Below, piece after piece: positions 56,865 through 64,000 of a DNA stretch of 64,000 nt. The position numbers and the translations under genes are program-made. Position 1 is the stretch's first letter; every line of letters begins with the position of its first letter. This DNA is from Streptococcus peroris ATCC 700780 (GTDB lineage: Bacteria > Bacillota > Bacilli > Lactobacillales > Streptococcaceae): the NCBI RefSeq assembly GCF_000187585.1, contig NZ_GL732463.1, forward strand, positions 268,981-332,980, read 5' to 3'. The notes below the pieces were generated by a model that saw nothing but the letters and a program-made list of their open reading frames with translations, searched no databases and was not told where the DNA came from.

Positions 56865-58760
56865 ATGAAAAAGAAATGGCTACTAGTCTTGGTATTTACC
56901 TGTTTGTTATTCATACCTCGTCTCGCTTTTGCTGTGGACTTTGATATTCTCTCCTATAAGGGAGATTTGAATATTCATGCAGATAATACAGCTGTTTTCC
57001 GACAAACAATCACCTACCGTTTTAAAGATGATTTTAATGGTCAATCAGTCGGGCTAGGAAAAGAAGGAAAAATGCCAAAAAACTTTGAGATTAATGATAA
57101 TCCCACTGTTCTAGTCTCAAAAAACGGAGAAATTGTAGATGATGTGCTTTCCTATACAAAGGAAAAAGGAAACGGTTATCAAGTAACAATTTTAAATCCA
57201 GGAAAAGCAGGAGATACTGTACGTGTAAACATTACTTGGCAATTAAAAAATCTTCTTTTCTTATACCAGGATATTGCTGAATTGAATTGGCAACCTCTGA
57301 CATATAGTTCAGGAGACATCAAAAATTTGGAATTTCGAGTAACTTCAGATAGTCCGGCAGAGAAGCTTTTTTTCCATACCGGTAAACTCCTCAATGAGGG
57401 AAGTGTCGAAAAAGTAAATGATATTTATCAGGTGAAGATGAAAAATCTTCCTAGAAAACGCCAAGTTGAACTACATGCCTATTGGCCGAGGAAGGCTTTC
57501 TCAGCAGCTCCAAGCCAAGGATTGGAAGAAGAGCGTTTAAGAGATTTCAAAAAGATTGAGATAGAAATAAAAGCTAGCAAAGTGCAAGCTAGTCTCATGA
57601 TAAAGTGGATTTTTCCAATAATCTTTATTGTGTTATTGATGATGACTATCATGTATTATCGAGTATTTCGTAAACATACGACCCTCAAAAAGGTATATCC
57701 CAAGAATCATCGGATCTACGAACCTCCAATGGATCTACCTCCAATGGTTTTGGCTGAGGCTATTTACTCTACCTCCTTGGAGGAAATCAGTCCCTTGAAT
57801 AAGAAGAAGTTTGGCAAGTTTTCTTTTGAACGATTGATTCAGGCAACTTTACTGGATTTAGTTGATCGAGGATATTTATCCATTTTTCAAGGTGAAGAGG
57901 AACCGTGCTTGAGGATCAATAGTGAAAAAGACTTGTCTAATTTTGAAAAAGAATGCTTGCGAATGACTCTATCTACTAATAAAGAACTGCCTCTTTCAGA
58001 CCTTTTCCCGGAATATCAAGTTTCCTCAGGATTATTCCATGGTGCTAAGGAAGCTGATGAGCAGCACATTCGAGAATTCGGATTACATCTCAAGCGTTCC
58101 TTCGAGAGACGGCTTCAACGCATGCAAAGTTGTGTTCGAGAAAAGGTAAAAATTCTACGTCTTCCAAGCTATTATCGTCCTTTAACGGATAAAGAAAAAA
58201 GTCTTGTGAATGGGATGAAGGTCAGTTCAGCTATAACAGGTTTAATAGGACTTCTTATCTTTTACTATAGTTTGCGAACACATGGTTATTTTTCTATTCC
58301 ACTGCTTTCCCTAGGTTTAATAGGTTTATTAGCAAGTGCCCTAGTTTATTTTGCGACACGAGGCCCATCTCGTGACGGAGTCTTAAACGAAGAAGGAGCA
58401 GAAGCACTATATCTCTGGACAAGTTTTGAAAATATGCTTCGTGATATTGCCCACCTTGATAAGGCTGAACTAGAGAGCATTGTTGTTTGGAATCGTCTTT
58501 TAGTCTATGCAACTCTCTATGGATATGCCAAGAAAGTGAATAAGATGATGAAACTCCACAATATTCAGCTTGAAAATGCAGACATGAATCTTTATGTGTA
58601 TTGTGGATGGGATGCAGACTTTCATACATCGACTTCTCACATAAACAGTTATGCATCGGTCGCTAATACTGCAAGTACCTTTTCTGTATCATCCGGAAGC
58701 GGTAGCTCTGGTGGTGGTTTCTCAGGCGGTGGCGGTGGTGGAAGTGTTGGTGCTTTCTAA
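56865..58760 (+). CDS. DUF2207 membrane protein
   Basis: A 631-residue protein: signal peptide (about 1-23), an extracellular beta-rich DUF2207 domain (about 24-215), a membrane helix (about 236-258), a cytoplasmic region, two more helices (about 455-500) and a C-terminal tail that is almost all Gly and Ser (SSGSGSSGGGFSGGGGGG) ending GAF. The same gene and tail occur at this place in pneumococcus, from memory, with no known function. AAAGGG lies upstream of the ATG at 56865. Confidence 0.8.
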   Translation: MKKKWLLVLVFTCLLFIPRLAFAVDFDILSYKGDLNIHADNTAVFRQTITYRFKDDFNGQSVGLGKEGKMPKNFEINDNPTVLVSKNGEIVDDVLSYTKEKGNGYQVTILNPGKAGDTVRVNITWQLKNLLFLYQDIAELNWQPLTYSSGDIKNLEFRVTSDSPAEKLFFHTGKLLNEGSVEKVNDIYQVKMKNLPRKRQVELHAYWPRKAFSAAPSQGLEEERLRDFKKIEIEIKASKVQASLMIKWIFPIIFIVLLMMTIMYYRVFRKHTTLKKVYPKNHRIYEPPMDLPPMVLAEAIYSTSLEEISPLNKKKFGKFSFERLIQATLLDLVDRGYLSIFQGEEEPCLRINSEKDLSNFEKECLRMTLSTNKELPLSDLFPEYQVSSGLFHGAKEADEQHIREFGLHLKRSFERRLQRMQSCVREKVKILRLPSYYRPLTDKEKSLVNGMKVSSAITGLIGLLIFYYSLRTHGYFSIPLLSLGLIGLLASALVYFATRGPSRDGVLNEEGAEALYLWTSFENMLRDIAHLDKAELESIVVWNRLLVYATLYGYAKKVNKMMKLHNIQLENADMNLYVYCGWDADFHTSTSHINSYASVANTASTFSVSSGSGSSGGGFSGGGGGGSVGAF

Positions 58761-58788
58761 ATAAAACTCAACACAGCCTTTAAAAGTA

Positions 58789-58797
58789 TGATATAAT
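58789..58797 (+). promoter_or_regulatory. Extended -10 promoter of uppP
   Basis: TGATATAAT 25 bp before the uppP start; no clear -35. Confidence 0.6.
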
Positions 58798-58821
58798 GGA
58801 GGATAGAAAAAGGAGTAATCT

Positions 58822-59667
58822 ATGTATTTTTTTGAAATTTTAAAATCAATCTTTTTTGGTATTGTTGAAGGAATTACGGAATGGTTGCCGATTTCAAGTA
58901 CTGGTCACTTGATTTTAGCGGAAGAATTCGTCAAATATAAAGACCAAACTGAAGCTTTCAAGTCTTTGTTTAACGTAGTCATTCAACTTGGTGCGATCTT
59001 TGCAGTTGTGGTTATCTACTTTAATAAACTTAATCCTTTCAAACCAGGTAAGGATAAAGTTCAAGTTCGTAGAACTTGGCAGTTATGGTCCAAAGTTTTT
59101 GTGGCGACTCTACCTCTTCTCTTAGTCTTTAAGTTTGATGATTGGTTTGATACCTACTTCCATAACAAGGTTTCAGTAGCCATTATGTTGATTGTTTATG
59201 GGATTGCCTTTATCTTTCTTGAAAAACGTAACAAAGCGCAAGCGATTGAGCCAACAGTTACTGAGTTAGATAAATTACCTTATAAAACAGCCCTCTATAT
59301 TGGATTTTTCCAAGTTTTGTCCCTTTTACCAGGAACTAGTCGTTCTGGTGCAACAATCATTGGTGGTTTGTTAAACGGTACTAGTCGTTCAGTGGTAACA
59401 GAATTTACCTTCTATCTAGGAATTCCAGTTATGTTTGGAGCCAGCGCTTTGAAGATTTTTAAATTTATCAAAGCGGGAGAAGTCTTGAGTTTTGGTCAAT
59501 TCTTCTTGCTCTTGGTAGCAATGGTAGTGGCTTTTGCAGTCAGCATGGTTGCTATTCGTTTCTTGACCAGCTATGTCAAAAAACACGACTTTACCGTGTT
59601 TGGTAAATACCGTATTGTCCTTGGTAGTGTATTACTACTTTATAGCTTCATTCGACTATTTGTATAA
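58822..59667 (+). CDS. uppP: Undecaprenyl-diphosphatase UppP (BacA)
   Basis: A 281-residue membrane phosphatase with about eight helices. The two family motifs are [17 protein letters not shown] at residues about 14-30 and [15 protein letters not shown] at about 172-186. It recycles the lipid carrier for peptidoglycan and gives some bacitracin resistance. AAAAGGAG precedes the ATG. Confidence 0.96.
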   Translation: MYFFEILKSIFFGIVEGITEWLPISSTGHLILAEEFVKYKDQTEAFKSLFNVVIQLGAIFAVVVIYFNKLNPFKPGKDKVQVRRTWQLWSKVFVATLPLLLVFKFDDWFDTYFHNKVSVAIMLIVYGIAFIFLEKRNKAQAIEPTVTELDKLPYKTALYIGFFQVLSLLPGTSRSGATIIGGLLNGTSRSVVTEFTFYLGIPVMFGASALKIFKFIKAGEVLSFGQFFLLLVAMVVAFAVSMVAIRFLTSYVKKHDFTVFGKYRIVLGSVLLLYSFIRLFV

Positions 59668-59668
59668 G

Positions 59669-59704
59669 AAAAAAACCTTGAAGGAAGAATCCTTCAAGGT
59701 TTTT
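59669..59704. terminator. Bidirectional terminator between uppP and dinB
   Basis: AAAAACCTTGAAGGA and TCCTTCAAGGTTTTT pair around a 4-nt loop. Confidence 0.92.
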
Positions 59705-60764
59705 AAAATCCAGTCACAGTGACTCCTAATAAACGGACTCCCTTGTCTTTATCACTCAGTGTTTCATAGAGTTGGATAATGCTTTGAGCAATTTCTTCAG
59801 AGTCTTGTGTTTGTTGATTCAGTGTTTTTCGTTTTGTCAAAGTAGAAAAGTCGGCATAGCGGATTTTCAAAATGACGATCTTACCACTTTTTTCATATTT
59901 TTGAAGACTAAGAGCAACTTTTTCCGAAAGGAGAGTTAGCTCTTTTTTAATATCTTCATCTAGACTTAGAATCTTACTATAAGTTTTTTCCTTACCTATG
60001 GACTTACGGATACGATTCGATTTGACGGGAGAGTTATCTATACCTCGAGCCTTACGATAGAGGTCGAATCCGAAGCGACCAAAACGATCAATGAGAGTAA
60101 TTTCAGAGATTTCTAAGAGATCGGCTCCCGTGAACACTCCCATTTGATGCAATATTTCAACTGTTTTCTTACCGACACCGTGAAATTTAGCAATGTCCAT
60201 TTGTTGGAGGAAACTTACGGCATCATCAGGCATAATAACAGTCAATCCACAAGGTTTTTGATAATCGCTAGCAATTTTGGCTAAAAATTTATTATAAGAT
60301 ACACCAGCTGAAGCAGTAAGATGAAGCTCCTGCCAGATATCTTGCTGAATTAATCGAGCAATTTTCACAGCTGACTTGATTCCTAGTTTATTTTCAGTCA
60401 CATCTAGATAAGCCTCATCAATACTCATAGGTTCAATCTTATCAGTATAACGTTTAAAAATGGCTCGAATTTGTTGGCTAACAGCAGTATATTTTTCGTA
60501 GTTTCCGGGAATAAAGACGGCTTGTGGGCAACGTTCATAGGCCTCTTTGGAGCTCATGGCTGAGTGAATACCAAAGGATCTCGCTTCATAGCTACAAGTT
60601 GAGACAACTCCACGACCACCAGTCTTTCTTGGGTCATTTCCAATAATAACTGGTTTGCCTTTAAGTTTGGGGTTGTCTCGGATTTCGACTGAAGCAAAAA
60701 AGGCATCCATGTCAATATGGATGATTTTACGAGATAAATCATTCATCAGTGGGAATATCAGCAT
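59703..60764 (-). CDS. dinB: DNA polymerase IV (DinB)
   Basis: A 353-residue Y-family polymerase. Metal-binding acids are seen in [12 protein letters not shown] (Asp18) and MSIDEAYLD; HhH motifs ([12 protein letters not shown]) and the little-finger domain follow. It bypasses DNA lesions. The ATG at 60764 has AAAGG 8 nt upstream and gives the length I recall; an internal ATG six codons on lacks an RBS. Confidence 0.95.
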   Translation of the reverse strand: MLIFPLMNDLSRKIIHIDMDAFFASVEIRDNPKLKGKPVIIGNDPRKTGGRGVVSTCSYEARSFGIHSAMSSKEAYERCPQAVFIPGNYEKYTAVSQQIRAIFKRYTDKIEPMSIDEAYLDVTENKLGIKSAVKIARLIQQDIWQELHLTASAGVSYNKFLAKIASDYQKPCGLTVIMPDDAVSFLQQMDIAKFHGVGKKTVEILHQMGVFTGADLLEISEITLIDRFGRFGFDLYRKARGIDNSPVKSNRIRKSIGKEKTYSKILSLDEDIKKELTLLSEKVALSLQKYEKSGKIVILKIRYADFSTLTKRKTLNQQTQDSEEIAQSIIQLYETLSDKDKGVRLLGVTVTGF

Positions 60765-60849
60765 GAGAGTACCTTTCTTTGATAAAGATTCTAGTTATAT
60801 TTTAACTCTTTTCAGAAAAAATAGGAAATGGTTAAATTATTTTCAAAAA

Positions 60850-60887
60850 TATAATACAGATATACCCAAAATTATGACTGTATTATA
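60850..60887. promoter_or_regulatory. Long inverted repeat between dinB and pflB
   Basis: TATAATACAG (60850-60859) and CTGTATTATA (60878-60887) are perfect 10-bp arms around 18 nt. Each arm carries a TATAAT facing outward or inward on one strand, so the element could be an operator or two opposed -10 boxes. The rest of 60765-61002 contains the pflB promoter and nothing else I can identify. Confidence 0.4.
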
Positions 60888-60917
60888 AAAGAAAGTAATC
60901 AAAAAGTCTATTTTTAC

Positions 60918-60947
60918 TTGTTGAAACCGTTTCCTGTATGGTATACT
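60918..60947 (+). promoter_or_regulatory. pflB promoter with cre site
   Basis: TTGTTG (60918-60923), 18 bp, TATACT (60942-60947) with an extended TGG. A sequence TTGAAACCGTTTCCTG (60921-60936) matches the CcpA cre pattern and lies across the promoter. Confidence 0.7.
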
Positions 60948-61002
60948 AGTCTTGTAAATGTAACAGATGGTTGTTACTAGAAAGAAAAAAGAGGACAATA
61001 AC

Positions 61003-63318
61003 ATGGTTGTTAAGACAGTTGTTGAAGCACAAGACATTTTTGACAAAGCCTGGGAAGGCTTTAAAGGTGAAGATTGGAAAGAAAAAGCAAGTGTATCTCG
61101 CTTTGTTCAAGCCAACTATACACCATATGATGGAGACGAAAGTTTCCTTGCAGGACCAACAGAACGTTCATTGCATATTAAGAAAATCGTAGAAGAAACA
61201 AAAGCACACTATGAAGCTACTCGTTTCCCATACGATAACCGTCCAACTTCTATCGCAGGAATTGATGCTGGATACATTGATAAAGAAAATGAATTGATTT
61301 ATGGTATCCAAAATGATGAACTCTTCAAATTAAACTTCATGCCAAAAGGTGGTATCCGTATGGCTGAAACTACTTTGAAAGAAAATGGTTTTGAACCAGA
61401 CCCAGCAGTTCATGAAATCTTTACAAAATATGTAACAACTGTAAATGATGGTATCTTCCGTGCCTACACTACAAATATTCGTCGTGCTCGTCACGCTCAC
61501 ACAGTAACTGGTCTTCCAGATGCATATTCACGTGGACGTATCATCGGGGTTTATGCTCGTTTGGCTCTTTATGGTGCTGATTATTTGATGGCTGAAAAAG
61601 TAAGTGATTGGAATGCTATCACTGAAATTGATGAAGAATCTATCCGCCTTCGTGAAGAAGTAAATCTTCAATATCAAGCATTGAAAGAAGTTGTTGAATT
61701 AGGTGACCTTTACGGTGTAGATGTACGTCGCCCAGCATATGACACAAAAGAAGCTATCCAATGGACTAACATTGCATTCATGGCAGTTTGTCGTGTTATC
61801 AATGGTGCTGCTACATCTCTAGGACGTGTACCAATCGTATTGGACATCTACGCAGAACGTGACTTAGCTCGTGGTACTTACACTGAATCTGAAATTCAAG
61901 AATTTGTTGATGATTTCGTAATGAAACTTCGTACAGTTAAATTTGCTCGTACAAAAGCTTACGACGAATTGTACTCAGGTGACCCAACCTTCATCACAAC
62001 TTCTATGGCTGGTATGGGTAATGACGGTCGTCACCGTGTTACTAAGATGGACTACCGTTTCTTGAATACTCTTGACAATATCGGTAACTCTCCAGAACCA
62101 AACTTGACAGTTCTTTGGACTGACAAATTACCTTATAGCTTCCGTCGCTACTGTATGCACATGAGCCACAAACACTCTTCAATCCAATATGAAGGTGTTA
62201 CAACAATGGCTAAAGACGGATACGGTGAAATGAGCTGTATCTCATGCTGTGTATCTCCACTTGACCCAGAAAATGAAGAACAACGTCACAACATCCAATA
62301 CTTCGGTGCTCGTGTAAACGTTCTTAAAGCTCTTCTTACTGGTTTGAACGGTGGTTATGACGATGTTCATAAAGACTACAAAGTATTTGACATCGAACCA
62401 ATTCGTGACGAAGTTCTTGAATTCGAATCAGTTAAAGCAAACTTTGAAAAATCTCTTGATTGGTTGACTGACACTTACGTAGATGCTTTGAACATCATCC
62501 ACTACATGACTGATAAGTACAACTACGAAGCAGTTCAAATGGCCTTCTTGCCAACTAAACAACGTGCTAACATGGGATTCGGTATCTGTGGATTCGCTAA
62601 CACTGTTGATACATTGTCAGCTATCAAGTACGCTACAGTTAAACCAATCCGTGATGAAAATGGCTATATCTACGATTATGAAACAATCGGTGAATACCCA
62701 CGTTGGGGTGAAGATGACCCTCGTTCAAACGAATTGGCAGAATGGTTGATTGAAGCTTACACAACTCGTCTACGTAGCCACAAACTTTACAAAGACGCAG
62801 AAGCTACAGTATCACTTTTGACAATCACATCTAACGTTGCTTACTCTAAACAAACTGGTAACTCACCAGTCCACAAAGGTGTATACCTCAACGAAGATGG
62901 TTCTGTAAACTTGTCTAAACTTGAATTCTTCTCACCAGGTGCTAACCCATCTAACAAAGCTAAAGGTGGATGGTTGCAAAACTTGAACTCACTTTCTAGC
63001 CTTGACTTTGGTTATGCAGCTGATGGTATCTCATTGACAACTCAAGTTTCACCACGTGCTCTTGGTAAAACTCGTGACGAACAAGTTGATAACTTGGTAA
63101 CAATCCTAGATGGTTACTTTGAAAATGGTGGTCAACACTGTAACTTGAACGTTATGGACTTGAACGATGTTTATGATAAGATCATGGCAGGTGAAGATGT
63201 TATCGTTCGTATCTCTGGATATTGTGTAAATACTAAGTACCTCACTCCAGAACAAAAAACTGAATTGACACAACGTGTCTTCCACGAAGTTCTTTCAATG
63301 GATGATGCATTGAGCTAA
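61003..63318 (+). CDS. pflB: Formate C-acetyltransferase (pyruvate formate-lyase)
   Basis: A 771-residue glycyl-radical enzyme. The adjacent active-site cysteines are Cys415-Cys416 (SCISCCVSP) and the radical glycine is Gly739 in VRISGYCVN. It splits pyruvate into formate and acetyl-CoA in mixed-acid fermentation and needs the activase PflA, not in this window. The start at 61003 has GAGGAC upstream. The gene has optimal codon use, a mark of high expression. Confidence 0.97.
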   Translation: MVVKTVVEAQDIFDKAWEGFKGEDWKEKASVSRFVQANYTPYDGDESFLAGPTERSLHIKKIVEETKAHYEATRFPYDNRPTSIAGIDAGYIDKENELIYGIQNDELFKLNFMPKGGIRMAETTLKENGFEPDPAVHEIFTKYVTTVNDGIFRAYTTNIRRARHAHTVTGLPDAYSRGRIIGVYARLALYGADYLMAEKVSDWNAITEIDEESIRLREEVNLQYQALKEVVELGDLYGVDVRRPAYDTKEAIQWTNIAFMAVCRVINGAATSLGRVPIVLDIYAERDLARGTYTESEIQEFVDDFVMKLRTVKFARTKAYDELYSGDPTFITTSMAGMGNDGRHRVTKMDYRFLNTLDNIGNSPEPNLTVLWTDKLPYSFRRYCMHMSHKHSSIQYEGVTTMAKDGYGEMSCISCCVSPLDPENEEQRHNIQYFGARVNVLKALLTGLNGGYDDVHKDYKVFDIEPIRDEVLEFESVKANFEKSLDWLTDTYVDALNIIHYMTDKYNYEAVQMAFLPTKQRANMGFGICGFANTVDTLSAIKYATVKPIRDENGYIYDYETIGEYPRWGEDDPRSNELAEWLIEAYTTRLRSHKLYKDAEATVSLLTITSNVAYSKQTGNSPVHKGVYLNEDGSVNLSKLEFFSPGANPSNKAKGGWLQNLNSLSSLDFGYAADGISLTTQVSPRALGKTRDEQVDNLVTILDGYFENGGQHCNLNVMDLNDVYDKIMAGEDVIVRISGYCVNTKYLTPEQKTELTQRVFHEVLSMDDALS

Positions 63319-63339
63319 GATTCATAAATAGTTAATCGG

Positions 63340-63367
63340 AAAACCAGTCATTTTGACTGGTTTTTTT
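63340..63367 (+). terminator. Terminator after pflB
   Basis: AAAACCAGTCA pairs with TGACTGGTTTT around a 3-nt loop, followed by more T residues. Confidence 0.92.
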
Positions 63368-63392
63368 GATAAACAAAAAATTTTAAAAAATT

Positions 63393-63444
63393 AGTCAAAT
63401 TTGGTCAAAAAACTATTGACTATTACTGACTAAAGTGATATACT
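63393..63444 (+). promoter_or_regulatory. clpL promoter with two CtsR boxes
   Basis: AGTCAAA TTT GGTCAAA (63393-63409) is a near-perfect CtsR site. A second one, on the minus strand at 63415-63431 (AGTCAGT AAT AGTCAAT), overlaps the -35. The promoter is TTGACT (63416-63421), 17 bp, TATACT (63439-63444) with an extended TGA. Confidence 0.88.
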
Positions 63445-63551
63445 AAGAACATAAGGATAAGAAGATCCTTAGAAAACATTGGTTTTAAGGTGATTGTGCA
63501 TGTCATCTTGAAATCAAAGTATGGGTCAAACCTAGAAAAGAGGTACAACCT

Positions 63552-63644
63552 ATGATTAACTTGAATATTTTTAGAAGTCCAATTACAAGATCTGAATTGG
63601 ATAAAGAGAAACCAGAAATAGTACGTAGAGTAGCAAAAAGCTAG
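63552..63644 (+). CDS. 30-residue ORF in the clpL leader
   Basis: The ATG at 63552 has AGAGGT 8 nt upstream, a spacing as good as that of clpL itself. The product is a basic, charged peptide (starts MINLNIFRSP, ends RRVAKS) with no membrane segment. It lies within the long leader, after a hairpin AAGGAT/ATCCTT (63453-63470). It may be a real small protein or a leader peptide; I do not recognise it. Confidence 0.45.
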   Translation: MINLNIFRSPITRSELDKEKPEIVRRVAKS

Positions 63645-63722
63645 TCTTAATTTTTTATGCAAAAGGTCAGATAAAGTCAGATTCTCTGGCTACTAATTTT
63701 GAATTCAAACGAGGTATGAAAT

Positions 63723-64000
63723 ATGAATAACAACTTTAACAATTTTAACAATATGGATGATTTATTTAACCAATTGATGGGCGGTATGCGTGGATATAGT
63801 TCTGAAAATCGTCGTTATTTGATTAACGGTCGTGAAGTAACACCTGAGGAATTTGCCATTTACCGTCAAACTGGTCAACTTCCAAGCGAAGGGAGTGAAC
63901 AAGCTCAATACGTTCAAGGTAAAGGGATGAAACAAGATGGGATTCTTGCGAAACTTGGCCGCAACCTAACCGAAGAAGCACGCGAAGGCAAATTAGATCC
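63723..64000 (+). CDS. clpL: Clp ATPase ClpL, 5' part
   Basis: The first 92 codons of ClpL run off the window end. The Asn/Phe-rich start ([19 protein letters not shown]), the [15 protein letters not shown] segment and the [18 protein letters not shown] lead into the first AAA domain. ClpL is a heat-shock disaggregase found in Gram-positives and lacks the ClpP-binding tripeptide. Its CtsR-type promoter is just upstream. In pneumococcus, from memory, clpL lies elsewhere (near luxS), so the neighbourhood differs. Confidence 0.92.
   Translation, partial: MNNNFNNFNNMDDLFNQLMGGMRGYSSENRRYLINGREVTPEEFAIYRQTGQLPSEGSEQAQYVQGKGMKQDGILAKLGRNLTEEAREGKLD

Overview
The window is a gene-dense, AT-rich piece of a Streptococcus chromosome, most likely an oral member of the mitis/sanguinis group. 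The evidence is the complete FabT/FabK/FabM-type fatty-acid cluster (no FabI), the ComX box in front of ssbB, combined HrcA (CIRCE) and CtsR control of groESL, a CtsR-controlled clpL, an asparagine/glutamine amidotransferase gatCAB operon, and gene contents and orders that match what I remember of pneumococcus and S. mutans. No tRNA, rRNA, CRISPR array, prophage or intact insertion sequence was seen. Species assignment cannot be made from the sequence alone.

Layout. 1-4000: DUF4651/ytpP/ytpR, a CPBP membrane protease, a scrap of an IS3-type element beside a small membrane ORF, a short-chain dehydrogenase, and competence-induced ssbB. 4190-11700: a complete lev locus, made of two membrane-anchored sugar-binding proteins flanking a histidine kinase and a response regulator (levQ, levS, levR, levT), followed by the mannose-family PTS levDEFG and levX. 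It sits between ssbB and groESL, the position I recall for S. mutans. 11730-17080: groES-groEL (plus strand), then serS under a serine T-box, a DUF956 gene and aspartokinase (minus strand). 17330-27870: the type II fatty-acid synthesis cluster fabM-fabT-fabH-acpP-fabK-fabD-fabG-fabF-accB-fabZ-accC-accD-accA, with probable FabT operators before fabT and fabK.

28000-35300 (minus strand): nusB, an Asp23-family gene, efp, an SPFH protein paired with a Ser/Arg-rich zinc-ribbon membrane protein, a small membrane protein, and gatCAB. 35500-38670: two tandem YwaF-like membrane proteins and prfC (RF3). 38670-39050: a gene-free stretch made of several strong hairpins. 39070-40460: a second CPBP protease and a frameshifted membrane-protein gene. 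40620-43410: TrkH/TrkA potassium uptake. 43670-46875: a promoter-plus-terminator small RNA or leader, trmL, an FMN riboswitch with a long variable arm, ribU, a PAP2 phosphatase, a ParB-like protein and a GNAT acetyltransferase.

46920-54350: rplK-rplA with leader structures, the ilvB-ilvN-ilvC-ilvA branched-chain amino acid genes behind a CodY box, an SPFH/band-7 protein and a 71-residue protein. 54430-63320: a glutamine-type ABC transporter with a substrate-binding/permease fusion, a DUF2207 protein, uppP, dinB and pflB. The window ends inside clpL, which has two CtsR boxes and a 30-codon upstream ORF.

Most of the window is conserved core genome. I found no convincing new multi-gene system. 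The parts most worth a second look are the TGTCA/TGACA array at the levD promoter, the RNA in front of trmL, the hairpin-rich stretch after prfC, the frameshifted gene at 39838-40463, and the clpL leader with its small ORF.
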